Assembly (NCBI GenBank): GCA_028283825.1 | Contig: JAPWJW010000005.1 | Location: 124,001-188,000, forward strand | Direction: 5' to 3' | DNA from: Azospirillaceae bacterium | GTDB lineage: Bacteria > Pseudomonadota > Alphaproteobacteria > Azospirillales > Azospirillaceae | Length of the DNA: 64,000 bases | Shown here: one piece after another, positions 7,171 to 16,100 of the stretch | Numbering within the stretch: the first letter of the stretch is position 1 | Layout: the number at the start of each line of letters is the position of its first letter | The notes under the pieces: model-generated | What the model was told of the DNA's origin: nothing | The model's database searches: none | Seen by the model: the letters and a program-made list of their open reading frames with translations, nothing else | Program-made: the position numbers and the translations under genes

Positions 7171-8100
7171 ATGAATGATTTCAAGCAACTGCATCTGGGC
7201 ATCGATCGACGCCAGTTCATAACGGCATCTGCGGCTGCCGTTGGGTTGGCGGCGATTTCACATGCGATGCCAGCCAAGGCGGATACGATAATCGCTCCTG
7301 AGAAGCCCAGGACCCGCGAGGCATTGCTGGCGTTGCTGGACGACACAGCCTGGGTGCCAATCGGTCCCGATAATGAAAAGCATATTTACGTATTGGGCGC
7401 ACCGTGGTGCCCTCATTGTAAGAATCTTTATTTCGAAGCGAAGAAGATAGAAAAGGCTGTCCAATTCAGGTGGGTGCCGGGCTTTACGAACAGCACATGG
7501 GCGCAGCAGGTCAACTTGCTGACCGCGGGCACCCGCGATGCCAATGTGTTGGATCAAATTTACAATAAGATACGACCAGCCGACTTGATCCCCCAGGGCG
7601 CGAACTGGGCACTCAAGTGGAATGAGGATGTTGTCGATCTTGTCGAATTGGGCCAGCCTGGCGCGGGCGCGACGCCTGTTATCTACATACCGCTCGGCTC
7701 CGAGTTGCGCCGAATGACCGGTGAGGAGACTGCGGCCAATTTCATGAAGCTCGCCTCCAGCATTGCCCGGAGGCCGGCCTCGATGTCGATCACTCCCAAA
7801 GCAAGCGCGGTCGCTGGAACGATTTCAAAAAGCTGGGAAATCAGTCGAAGCCTTAGCTTGACGCCCGTGTCCGACACGGTGCCGCTTCCCGTGCGGGTCG
7901 CCCCCACCCTTGATGCACCTGTATTTTTCAACCTCCCATCCGACAAGGCGCTGGATGTCAAAGGCGCTGCCATTACGGCGAATGGTGAGAAATGGGTGTA
8001 TCTGTCGCTTTCTGGAACCGGCTTCTTGGAGCGCGGTGGCTGGTGTGCCGCTGATCAGGTCTACGTGAACGACGGCAACAAAACTCCCGTCACGTTTTGA
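7171..8100 (+). CDS. Exported DsbA/DsbG-like thioredoxin-fold protein with C-terminal SH3-like domain
   Basis: 309 residues. The N-terminus has a twin-arginine-like signal, DRRQFITAS followed by a hydrophobic stretch and AMPAKA as cleavage site near residue 37. Residues about 70-200 form a thioredoxin fold with the redox motif WCPHC after a beta strand (HIYVLGAP) and a cis-Pro candidate in GATPVIYIP, as in DsbC/DsbG-type proteins. Residues about 230-300 (LPVRVAPTLDAPVFFNLPSD, then WVYLSLSGTGFLERGGWC) resemble a bacterial SH3 domain, typical of cell-wall or protein contacts. Likely role: disulphide reduction or isomerisation of a partner in the periplasm. The combination of the two domains is uncommon. 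DsbB- or DsbD-type partners are not seen next to it. Confidence 0.75.
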   Translation: MNDFKQLHLGIDRRQFITASAAAVGLAAISHAMPAKADTIIAPEKPRTREALLALLDDTAWVPIGPDNEKHIYVLGAPWCPHCKNLYFEAKKIEKAVQFRWVPGFTNSTWAQQVNLLTAGTRDANVLDQIYNKIRPADLIPQGANWALKWNEDVVDLVELGQPGAGATPVIYIPLGSELRRMTGEETAANFMKLASSIARRPASMSITPKASAVAGTISKSWEISRSLSLTPVSDTVPLPVRVAPTLDAPVFFNLPSDKALDVKGAAITANGEKWVYLSLSGTGFLERGGWCAADQVYVNDGNKTPVTF

Positions 8101-8247
8101 GTGAACGTTCGGCACGAACTGTGCCGGGGGGCGTGGAGGCCAGCCGTCCGATTTGTTGAAATAGTGTGCAGCCGGAACCCGAGCTCTCAGGGAAAAGAAC
8201 ACCAGCACTGCCGTAAGGTCGCGCTGGTGCCCTCACACATCACGACG

Positions 8248-8493
8248 TCATGCCACAGGCTCCATCAAGCCCCTCGCTGCGGGTTGCACCTTACACCGGA
8301 ACAACATCCCCGCTGTGGCCGGCAGCACCAGCCCCAAGGGCCACACAAAGTCCAACGCCTGGACCATCGCCAGCCACACCAGCGCAGTATAGCCGGACTC
8401 GGTCCGCCCCCACGCGCAGGCGTCGCCGCTGCAGGAAAAGGGCCGCCATTGGTTCTCCGCCTTGGATAGGTAGGCCGTCCCGTTGAGGAACAA
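8248..8493 (-). CDS. Possible small membrane protein (uncertain start)
   Basis: An open frame of 81 codons from a TTG at 8493, 10 bp after the stop of the upstream gene; the same frame extends further upstream inside that gene. It contains GYTALVWLAMVQALDFVWPL and GLVLPATAGMLF, likely two transmembrane segments, after a cytoplasmic or periplasmic stretch with two Cys (FSCSGDAC). The regular hydrophobic segments and its place directly after two co-directional genes make it plausible as the third gene of an operon. The absence of an ATG or ribosome binding site makes it doubtful. Not recognised. Confidence 0.35.
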   Translation of the reverse strand: MFLNGTAYLSKAENQWRPFSCSGDACAWGRTESGYTALVWLAMVQALDFVWPLGLVLPATAGMLFRCKVQPAARGLMEPVA

Positions 8494-8503
8494 AGCTATC
8501 GGC

Positions 8504-8773
8504 TCAACGGTAGAGCAAGGCGAACGCCAGTTGGGCGATGGCGGACGCCACCCACAGCCCGCCACTCAGGAAGGGCTTGCCCGCGGTGGCCAAGGACAGC
8601 AGGAACCCGACCGGCAATATCGCGCTGCTGAGGATCCGGGCGCCCGTGGACGACGGCGCGGGTTGGTCGACGAACAGGCTGGAGAGATAGATGGCCATGC
8701 CCAGCGCCCAGAGCGCCAGGTAGACGCGGCGGACCTTTGGATCGCGCCGCCGGGGTTCGGTCGTGGAGGTCAT
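8504..8773 (-). CDS. Small membrane protein of unknown function
   Basis: 89 residues. After a basic N-terminus (PRRRDPKVRRVY) there are three hydrophobic segments: LALWALGMAIYLSSLF, ILSSAILPVGFLLSLA and GGLWVASAIAQLAFALLY, each long enough to span the membrane. The positive N-terminus should be cytoplasmic. The ATG overlaps the stop of the preceding gene (ATGA at 8770-8773), so the two are translationally coupled and probably work together. I do not recognise the family. Confidence 0.65.
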   Translation of the reverse strand: MTSTTEPRRRDPKVRRVYLALWALGMAIYLSSLFVDQPAPSSTGARILSSAILPVGFLLSLATAGKPFLSGGLWVASAIAQLAFALLYR

Positions 8774-9477
8774 GGGATCGCCAGGTTCCGCCGGTTCAAC
8801 TCGTCTCGGTAGCCGAGGTTCCGGGCCGCATTATAGCTCTCGCCCGTGCCCAGGATATAGCCGATGAAGATGTACATCGCGGCGACCGGTATCGCCGGCC
8901 CCGTGGTCAACTCCTTGTATACGTTCTTCAGGAGTTCCGGGCTCCGGCCGTATTGCAGGACCTTCTTGCGCGTGCTTTCCCCAAGGGCGCCCTGCCTGAG
9001 GAAATCGCCGTAGTGGAACACCTTGGCCAACCGCCCATACGTTTTGAACGCCTCCCGCAGTTCGTCGTCGGTGAGCAGCGGCGGGAAGTCCTCGGGGCTC
9101 TCGATGGCCTGGCGGCACCGGGACATCAGCATGGCGGCCATCCACCCGCCCTGGGCCGGGCCGTACGCCACCACCAATTGGGTCTTGATCCTGGTCAGCA
9201 TGGCGTAGAGCGCCCCGGGATCAAGGCGCCGCACCGACAGCATGTCCTGGAGGAGGTGCTGGACCACGGGCTCGTTGTAGCTGGCAGAGACGCCCTCCAT
9301 CGGGGTGTCCAGGCGCCAGAACTGCACCAGGCTTTGACCGGCGGGGACGCGGCCGATGGGCATCGTCCGCTGATCGACGCGATGGCCGGTGGCGTCCGTG
9401 ACGATGCGCTGGGCGCCCTCCACGAGTTGCCGGTCGAGCCGAGCCTCCATCGCCTGCGTGTCCGCCGTCGTGTCCAT
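8770..9477 (-). CDS. Unknown protein, coupled to a small membrane protein
   Basis: 235 residues from the ATG at 9477; the frame also extends to a TTG at 9540, which lies closer to a mobile element and seems less likely. The sequence is mostly helical and soluble (LVVAYGPAQGGWMAAMLMSR, then DDELREAFKTYGRLAKVF), with one moderately hydrophobic segment near the C-terminus (GPAIPVAAMYIFIGYILG). I see no catalytic motif and do not recognise the family. It leads a minus-strand cluster with the small membrane genes downstream, overlapping the first by four bases. A 92-bp inverted-end element lies about 120 bp upstream of the start and could influence its transcription. Confidence 0.6.
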   Translation of the reverse strand: MDTTADTQAMEARLDRQLVEGAQRIVTDATGHRVDQRTMPIGRVPAGQSLVQFWRLDTPMEGVSASYNEPVVQHLLQDMLSVRRLDPGALYAMLTRIKTQLVVAYGPAQGGWMAAMLMSRCRQAIESPEDFPPLLTDDELREAFKTYGRLAKVFHYGDFLRQGALGESTRKKVLQYGRSPELLKNVYKELTTGPAIPVAAMYIFIGYILGTGESYNAARNLGYRDELNRRNLAIP

Positions 9478-9597
9478 GGTGGAGCCGGCCTTCTCCCTGT
9501 GGTGATGGAAGGGAAATAGGCGCCGAGAGAGAGCTGGCAAGTGGATATGCCCTCGGCGGAGGTGGTGGCGCGTTCACGTCACCGAGATCGTCTATGG

Positions 9598-9689
9598 TGT
9601 TAATCGGCACACCGCTTGAGCGCCGATCGGCACCGTATCCATTTGATTCTATTGAAGTCGATGGGGTCATTTTATCGCGCCGATTAACA
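9598..9689. mobile_element. 92-bp element with inverted ends, copy A (MITE-like)
   Basis: Begins TGTTAATCGGC and ends with its exact reverse complement GCCGATTAACA. A second copy of identical length lies at 18458-18549; aligned without gaps by hand about 73 of 92 positions agree, and both keep matching inverted ends. The TG...CA termini and the motif ATGACCCC near the right end (minus strand) recall ends of IS21-family elements, so these may be non-autonomous relatives; that assignment is inference. No clear target duplication flanks this copy. Confidence 0.6.
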
Positions 9690-10161
9690 GCCGTGTTACC
9701 ACTCGGCAAGCGATCCTGAGCCATTTGCCAAAACGATAGGCGGAGGCAAACTTCATCTTGGCGATTGTTCTCCACCCTTTGTTGGCGGAGGAAGACGAGC
9801 GGTTCAGCATCTGCTTTACCGTCTGCGGTGCTCAGCCCGAGGTGGAGATGAACTTCGGTGGGGCAGACGCCTGCGTGGTGGGCTTCTACTCGTGGCCAAC
9901 AGCCCTTGCCTCATGGAGCAGGGGGCTGCCGTATGCCGCGATTGGTGCCCCGAGGTTCCTTCCGCGACGCGCGCGCCCCTGCATCTGTCGCATCGTCCAT
10001 TTCCAGTTTTGAATTGCCGCGCAGTGCCATGGCCAGTTGGATGCAGGAGACTGGTCTTCACAGTTTCCAGGGGCTGGAGTATGAGTCCGGCCTGAAGATG
10101 TCGTCACCTAATTCGGCTTGGCGCTGGTGACACTTGGTCAGGCGCCAGCCTTCTTCATCGA
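9690..10161. other. Intergenic stretch without a confident gene
   Basis: A plus-strand frame from about 9758 to 10012 reads FSICFTVCGAQPEVEM and ACVVGFYSWPTA, which could be a decayed protein, but it has no ribosome binding site and no family features. The minus strand has only short frames. Probably degraded island DNA between the 92-bp element and the small genes that follow. Confidence 0.4.
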
Positions 10162-10254
10162 CTATATCCTGAACGCTTTCTCTACCCAATCCGCATCGTG
10201 GGGCAGGATCCGTTCGGTGGCGGGCAGTGGGCGGCCCTTCTGCAGTACCATCAT
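10162..10254 (-). CDS. Possible 30-residue coupled microprotein
   Basis: Starts with ATGATG at 10254/10251, where the first ATG shares one base with the stop of the upstream small gene. The product reads MVLQKGRPLPATERILPHD, then ADWVEKAF and two more residues, which has a sensible amino acid composition and ends cleanly in TAG. It may be a real coupled small protein or the eroded end of a longer one. Too short to recognise. Confidence 0.3.
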   Translation of the reverse strand: MMVLQKGRPLPATERILPHDADWVEKAFRI

Positions 10255-10481
10255 CACCGAGGTGAGCTGCGGGACCATTCGCTTAAATCCTGCGGAATAC
10301 CCAGTCGCCCAAGGTCGATTCCACTGGATGGCGTAAAAGTGTGCCCGCCAGCTACGTCATCGGCCGCCGCAGCAGGATGATGATACGAGCCTAGGGATTC
10401 ACCTTGGAACATCACCTGAAACCGGCCACCAGGAGCCGGTACTATGGAAACCACCCCTTGTCGGGTGGGGAAATAGAACAT
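10254..10481 (-). CDS. Small conserved-type hypothetical protein (DLSEW ending)
   Basis: 75 residues from the ATG at 10481, with AGGAG seven bases upstream; another ATG at 10487 directly abuts that site and is less likely. The sequence is compact: an N-terminal strand region (VVSIVPAPGGRFQVMFQGES), LGSYHHPAAAADDVAGGHTF and the closing GIPQDLSEW. This pattern, with one residue group looping around ADD-x-AGGHTF, is one I know from short uncharacterised proteins in many proteobacterial accessory regions, but no function is established to my knowledge. It diverges from the nuclease-like gene at 10524 with 42 bp between the starts, so the two may share control. Confidence 0.65.
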   Translation of the reverse strand: MFYFPTRQGVVSIVPAPGGRFQVMFQGESLGSYHHPAAAADDVAGGHTFTPSSGIDLGRLGIPQDLSEWSRSSPR

Positions 10482-10523
10482 GATCATTCTCCTAACTAAT
10501 ATGATCTCACATGAGGCACTGGA

Positions 10524-11696
10524 GTGATCTTTGGAGATGAACTAAGGACCTATGAAGGTCTATCGCTGCCGGGAGAGCCGGCGTTCACTTATCTGAACAG
10601 CTCAGCGCGACCGGAGGCGGCGAATGTGCGAGCCTTCCTAAATGACGCGATGAGCCGATATCCGCCGGCGAGTAGGAAGCCTTTGGTCGATCGTCTCCGC
10701 ACGGAACGCTCCTATTCCGATGCGGTATTTGAACTGCTGGTCCACGACTGGTGCATCCGCGTGGGAATGCGGGTTCTGGAGATCGAGCCAAAGATCAACG
10801 GCACTCAGAAGAGGCCCGATTTCCTAGTGGAGGCGGGGGCGGAGCGCTTCTATCTCGAATGTGTCGTTTCTCGGGGCATTTCAGATAAGGAGGTGGGGCC
10901 GCAATCCCTTCGCGATCAGGTGCTCAGGGCACTCGACAATATCCGGTCCGCCGACTTTATGCTCGCGGTCGAGCCAATCGGAGCGCCGTCTCGGCCCGTC
11001 AGACTCACTGCCCTGGTCAAGCGGGTCACAGACTGGCTTGCTTCCTTGGACCACGCGCAGGTCGAAGCGGCAGAACCCGAGGATGTCCCGCTGAGGAAGG
11101 AGGACCTTAACGACATGGTCTTATACCTACGGCCCATTCCCCGACGGAACACCAGGGGCACCGAAACGGGGCGGGCCACCGGCCTCGTGGTGCAGGGGCT
11201 TAAGGCCACGGAGCCTTGGGATACCATCCGGGAACCCCTCTTTCGCAAGGCAGGGCGATATGGGACCCCTGATTTGCCGCTGGTTGTCGCAATCAATGCA
11301 ATGGAACAGTCGTTTAGGCTGGAACACGCTGTTGAGGCGCTGTACGGCACCGAGGTGATGCGCGTCCCCAGGGCCGGCAGCGGCCAACCTGAGGTGCATT
11401 ACAGGCCGGATGGGGTATGGAACGGCCCGAAGGGACCGCAATGCACCAGGTTGAGCGCAGTACTGGCCGTCAATTGTTTGGATCCGTGGTCGGTGCCTCA
11501 GCGCGACGCTGTGTTCATCAAGAACTTTTGGGCGAGCCGTCCCGTGGGGTTCGGCTTTAAGGTGCCTTCTATCGAACCGAAAGGTGATTCCATCGCGCTC
11601 AACGAGGCCGGCAGCACGCTTGCCGAAATCTTCGAATTGCCCCCGAATTGGCCTAATGTCGAAGCCAAGGCATTCGGCAGCGGGTCGCTTGGTTGA
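10524..11696 (+). CDS. Uncharacterised protein with PD-(D/E)XK-like core lacking the Lys
   Basis: 390 residues from GTG at 10524; GAGG about nine bases upstream is a weak ribosome binding site. The segment KRPDFLVEAG (Pro98-Asp99) followed by FYLECVV (Glu112) has the layout of a restriction-endonuclease-like core, but the usual Lys two residues after the Glu is Val114. The rest alternates strands and helices; NDMVLYLRPIPR and LPLVVAINAME look like further core strands of a larger enzyme. No membrane segment is seen. It lies in the middle of an island rich in nuclease-like genes, which supports, but does not prove, a role in defence. It may be catalytically inactive, or use a Lys from elsewhere in the fold. 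Family not recognised. Confidence 0.6.
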   Translation: MIFGDELRTYEGLSLPGEPAFTYLNSSARPEAANVRAFLNDAMSRYPPASRKPLVDRLRTERSYSDAVFELLVHDWCIRVGMRVLEIEPKINGTQKRPDFLVEAGAERFYLECVVSRGISDKEVGPQSLRDQVLRALDNIRSADFMLAVEPIGAPSRPVRLTALVKRVTDWLASLDHAQVEAAEPEDVPLRKEDLNDMVLYLRPIPRRNTRGTETGRATGLVVQGLKATEPWDTIREPLFRKAGRYGTPDLPLVVAINAMEQSFRLEHAVEALYGTEVMRVPRAGSGQPEVHYRPDGVWNGPKGPQCTRLSAVLAVNCLDPWSVPQRDAVFIKNFWASRPVGFGFKVPSIEPKGDSIALNEAGSTLAEIFELPPNWPNVEAKAFGSGSLG

Positions 11697-11904
11697 CAGG
11701 TTGGGCAACACGCACATGCACATGTTCCGAGATAGGAGATGGCATGCCGATTTTTGAAGACCGCGGCCATTTTTGGTGGGCCGATAAATCGATCCCAGAC
11801 AGTCAATTTGCGCCGGACACCTACCTATATCAACGGGTTCCTTGCTGTCGAAGATGACGGCCAAGTTGCTGCCGTGGTTCCAGCGCAATCGCATATCGTT
11901 GGTC

Positions 11905-12822
11905 TCAGGCCATCGGCGTTCGATCAGGCACAGAAGGCGCACCAGATGCCATTGCCGCAAGTAGTGGGGCGATATCCCGAACAGCACGGTAGAGCTTGAT
12001 TGCGCTGCCGCCGCCAATCTCATCTGCGCCGATCGGCTCCCAGCCTGGGCCTGGGTCAGAGCTCCACGTATCGATAGAAGGTGTTGAGAAGCTGCCCTTA
12101 AAGTCTCCGCCGGTGAAATTGTATGACCCGTTGACGAGCCACGCCTCGGCCCGCGCCCGATACACCACCCACTGGCTTTCGACGCCGACGCTAATAGCTT
12201 CAGCTGAAGCCGCCGCTTGCAGAGTGATGAGGCTCAGCCGCACTGGCATTACCTTGCCGCTAAGCGCGGGCCACAAGGCAGGCGAGTCGCGCGAAAACAA
12301 TGTCGCAATTGCCTGGTGCGCAGGCATCGTCTTGCCATCAATCTCGCCATCGGCATTAAGTAGATCCGGCCAATTGACCGGGCCCGTCACTCCTTGTGCA
12401 ACCAGATGAATACGCTCGTCCAGAAAATAGACTTCGACAGTAATGACATTGGGGACCGGTGGCGGCTGGTTAGCCAGGAGGATGCACGCCGATATTCCTC
12501 GCCTCTTCGTTTTGGCTAGCGCGTCTTTTGTAAAGCCAGATGCACTGTAGATTACGCCAACATTAGCTCCGGATGAAGCCAACTCGCCGATAAAAGCGTC
12601 TACTTGTTGTACATTGACTTTCCGAGTATAATTCTTGCAGCTAACCAGAATTTTTACTGAAAAATGTCCACCAATCCGTGTTTCGATCCAAACATCTCGT
12701 TGCCGAGGTGATCCAGTATCGATGTCGGGTATCATCGCGTCATGCGTGACCTTGGCATCCGGCGCTATGGCTTTGCAGAGTTCGGTTACGGCGAGCTCGA
12801 ATTCTTTCCATTCAGCGCTCAT
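11905..12822 (-). CDS. Mrr-like restriction endonuclease-fold protein, third gene of the STAND operon
   Basis: 305 residues. The N-terminal 130 residues form an Mrr-type domain: RQRDVWIETRIGGHFSVKIL with Asp43, then VSCKNY with Lys63, then QQVDAFIGEL and ANVGVIYSASGFTKDAL, which is the usual helix and strand series of this fold. The canonical Glu/Gln before CK is Ser61 here, so activity is uncertain. The C-terminal 170 residues are unassigned, with Trp-rich, beta-like stretches. The ATG at 12822 lies inside the end of the upstream two-TM gene (11-bp overlap), so it is translationally coupled to it and to the STAND gene before that. It may be a second effector or a target-marking subunit of the same system. 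Confidence 0.75.
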   Translation of the reverse strand: MSAEWKEFELAVTELCKAIAPDAKVTHDAMIPDIDTGSPRQRDVWIETRIGGHFSVKILVSCKNYTRKVNVQQVDAFIGELASSGANVGVIYSASGFTKDALAKTKRRGISACILLANQPPPVPNVITVEVYFLDERIHLVAQGVTGPVNWPDLLNADGEIDGKTMPAHQAIATLFSRDSPALWPALSGKVMPVRLSLITLQAAASAEAISVGVESQWVVYRARAEAWLVNGSYNFTGGDFKGSFSTPSIDTWSSDPGPGWEPIGADEIGGGSAIKLYRAVRDIAPLLAAMASGAPSVPDRTPMA

Positions 12823-13114
12823 TTGTCGCCGTCACTCGCGATTGGGGGCAGTTGCGCGCTGCCGTTGCGACGAGTAGGCAAAAAACCGTGCTCGCAAGAC
12901 CTGAGAGGTTGGCAAGTATCACGACTGCGGAGTTCGAGTATTCGAACGGACAATGAACTACATGTGCGGTCACAAAGAGGGAGATCAAAAACATAATGGT
13001 CGAGAAACGGCCTGTCGTCAACCTACGTTTAAACCACAGAACCCCGTTAGCCTTCAGTTGGTCGAAGATTCCGCGTTCCTGGCGTAGTTTCTTCCGCGCC
13101 CACCAGCCCATCAT
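12812..13114 (-). CDS. Two-TM membrane protein, second gene of the STAND operon
   Basis: 100 residues. A basic N-terminal region (ARKKLRQERG, FKRRL) is followed by two hydrophobic segments, FSTIMFLISLFVTAHVV and AVVILANLSGLASTVFCLL. Both termini are then probably cytoplasmic. Its ATG overlaps the STAND gene stop (ATGA at 13111-13114), and its own end overlaps the start of the Mrr-like gene. Small membrane proteins next to STAND NTPases can be membrane effectors or anchors; that role is inferred from position only. No family recognised. Confidence 0.65.
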   Translation of the reverse strand: MMGWWARKKLRQERGIFDQLKANGVLWFKRRLTTGRFSTIMFLISLFVTAHVVHCPFEYSNSAVVILANLSGLASTVFCLLVATAARNCPQSRVTATNER

Positions 13115-16100
13115 TCCTCTTCCTCTGCGTCGAGTATTTGTCCTTCGCGGATCGATTGCGCGATGTCGCGCTCGGCATTCTTTAATATCACCTCATAGAG
13201 CGCGTAGGCCGGTGCCAGTCGTGGCATTGACCGAAGGACCTTACGGGCATCGTCCCGAGCTTGGAGATCGCGCGGCATCGGCTCGCCGTGCGTGCCTGAC
13301 TTCATTCCCGATACAGCGGCTGTGGCGAGCGCATCTGTTCCCCGTTGCAGCATATCGATGTCAACTACTGCACAGCGATCAAGGTAGCGCTCGACAAAGC
13401 GCTGTTGCTTGAAGGGGAAGAGATGGTGCGTGTGCCGAACGAGCTTGGCGATCCACTTCAGTTCGATCGCGCCTGCAGCGTCGAGTTTCGCATCGAGGAA
13501 TTCAACGACGATGTCGTCGTCGATGTTGAACATGCGCGCGACGAGCTCGGCCGCGCGGTAAACATGATACCCGTCGTCATTATCGTGGCGACGCAGCCAG
13601 GTCCAGGTTCGGTCTAGCACGCGCGCGGCCTCGGCCGATTTGTGGAAGCCGAGCTTTCCCTCATAAAAGCGATAACCCAGCAGTTCTACGGCGCCTTCGC
13701 TATCACCCAGGGCACGATCGGTTCGTTCGAAGAGAAAATCCGCGAAGAGTTCAGGGAAATGCTCCGCAAATTCGCCAAGCAGCGCCTCCACCCAATATCC
13801 TTCGAAATTCTTGATGTTGCGCATGCGCGCCAACAGATTCTCGACGTCATCAGTATCAAGTAGCGTTACGAGCTTGCGGTGCCGGTCGAGCAGCAACGAG
13901 GCTACATCATTGAGAAGCTCATGTGTCAGTTCGAAAGGCGCAAGCAGAGCCAAATCTACGGCCTGACGATCAGGAAGGTCAGTCATCCAGCGAAGCGCCG
14001 TTAGGGCAGAATGAGATATCGTCACGTCAGTGCTGGAAATGGCGCGGCGCAGAAGAACCAGGTCAGGTGCAGCAAGCTGCCGTTTCAAACTGCCGAGCGC
14101 ATCAACCACGCGCGCTGCCATATCGGTATCACGTAATAGGAAACCTTCCAGCTGAGTACGCCCCTCGCCAGACTCACGGTTCAGCATCTCAGCCATGGAT
14201 GCCCGAACAAAGTTGCGCAAAGCCGACCGGGGATCGGCGCTGGCTCGACGGAGCAGGGCGCGTGCGAGCGGTAAATCGCCCTGCACAAGCGTATTGACCA
14301 GCATATAGGCTGAACCGTCGCCGATCCCGGCTTGCGCAAGGTCGGTTAGAGCATTTTCGATTTGATCAAGCAGATGCTCGGGTTCCCGCCATTCCGCCCG
14401 CAACTCGCTCGTCAGCGCCGGAAGCCACTTTTCAACATCATCCTCTTCGGCTTCGTGGTTGGTCTGACCGTGAAAGGCGAAGCGAGCCTGATCAACTAGG
14501 GCCGCACGTAGACGAAATTCGAGGCTCCCCGGAAGAAGTCTGAGAAGACGTTCGGCTGCCTCGCCTGGTGGCCCGCCGCCATATTGGGCGTGCCAGTCAA
14601 CGGAGTCTGCGACGGCAAGCATCGTCGTCGTCGACAGGCGCTTGTGTTCAATCAGGGTGGCCACGCGATCGATCGTCGCCACAAATTCTTGCTGATACTG
14701 GTTCCGCAGCTCTTCAGGTGGCGACATGCCACCGAAGCCGTAGGGCATCAGCAATGTGTTATGCAGATACCGGCCGGCATTGCCCGCGATCCGGGGGTTG
14801 GTGTGCTCCAGAAGCGCGATGATGCGATTGATAATGTCCGCGCGCAGTGGTCGCGCATATTCATAGATGACGAAAGCGCTCGACAGCGTGATACCGCGCG
14901 CGCGCGCCTGGGATTTGTCGATTGTCCCCTTGAGGAGCGGAGCAACGATTTCGAACGGGGTATGCGCGCTCTCCCACGCTCGATCGTCATCCATAAGTTC
15001 GAAAGCGAAAGCGGCGATTTCTTCGTTGAACTGGCGCGGCTTGTGCTCTCCGAATTCGCAGAGTTCAGCAAGCGCCCGGATCGGGTGGTTGGGATTTGCC
15101 CCAGTCTCTCGCTTATCGTTTCGTCCGATACCCCAGAGGAGTTGGAGTGCCTCGACACGATAACGTTCGGTGTAGGCAATGTTCGACAGGATCTGGGCTG
15201 CATCGCGGAGGCCTTTACCCTTACGCAGGCGATCACTGACAAACCGGAGCGCTTGCGCGGGTTGATAGATCGCTGCGGCGCGCGCTGCTTCGATCCGGGG
15301 ATCCCAATCGTGATCGATATCGTGGAGACGTGCCCAGGCCGCGTCGAGCAGCCTGCTGTCGGTAGGATCACCGTCATTGCGTCGCCAATCCAGCCGACCG
15401 AGATTGACCATCACTTGCGCAAGCAGGCGGTCATTAACGGAATTGATGACTCGCTCGGCAAAGAGGCTCAAACGACCATCCTGTTGCACGCAAATATCAT
15501 CAATCAGATAGTCGCCTAGTAGGTCGGGCATCAGCCGATAATAGCGGCCACGTCTGTAGAGCACGCCGCCATCAATCAGCAGCTTGAGCGCCTGGGTCGC
15601 GTCGGCGGCGGAATGGATGCTCACTGATTCCAGCAATTGGCCGATTTCGCGATCATCGATGCGTACCGGTTGAAGGAGCGCGATCAGACCGAGCATATCG
15701 CGAAGAAGGCGGTTGTCGTCCGGCGAACCGATTTTCCCGGTTAGCACCTGGGTGAACCGTTGGATCACGACCGCGCGCATCTCATCCGCGCTGCCCACCA
15801 TCTCGGGCGACAGTTCCTGCTCGGCAATGACCCGTGCGGCCATAACACCGACCAACGGGTTGTCGGCCGCTATGCGACGGACGACATCGACCCAGGCCTC
15901 GTCGCCCCCGAACCTCTTGAGAGCACGAGCAACGAGTTCCTTCATCGCTGATTTCGACAGGACCGCGAGGCTGATCTCCATTGGCTTTAAGATCGCGAAC
16001 CGGGCGAGGTCGTTTCGTATGCGCTGTTCAGCATAGGGACGGGTCGCCAGTAAAAGACGCGCCTTATTCGCCGGATCAGTGACAAAGTCGATCAACAGCG

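Noticed and set aside
14584-15519. 311-codon plus-strand frame across the STAND gene
   Set aside because: Antisense to the helical-repeat part of the STAND protein; composition and lack of start signals mark it as a shadow.
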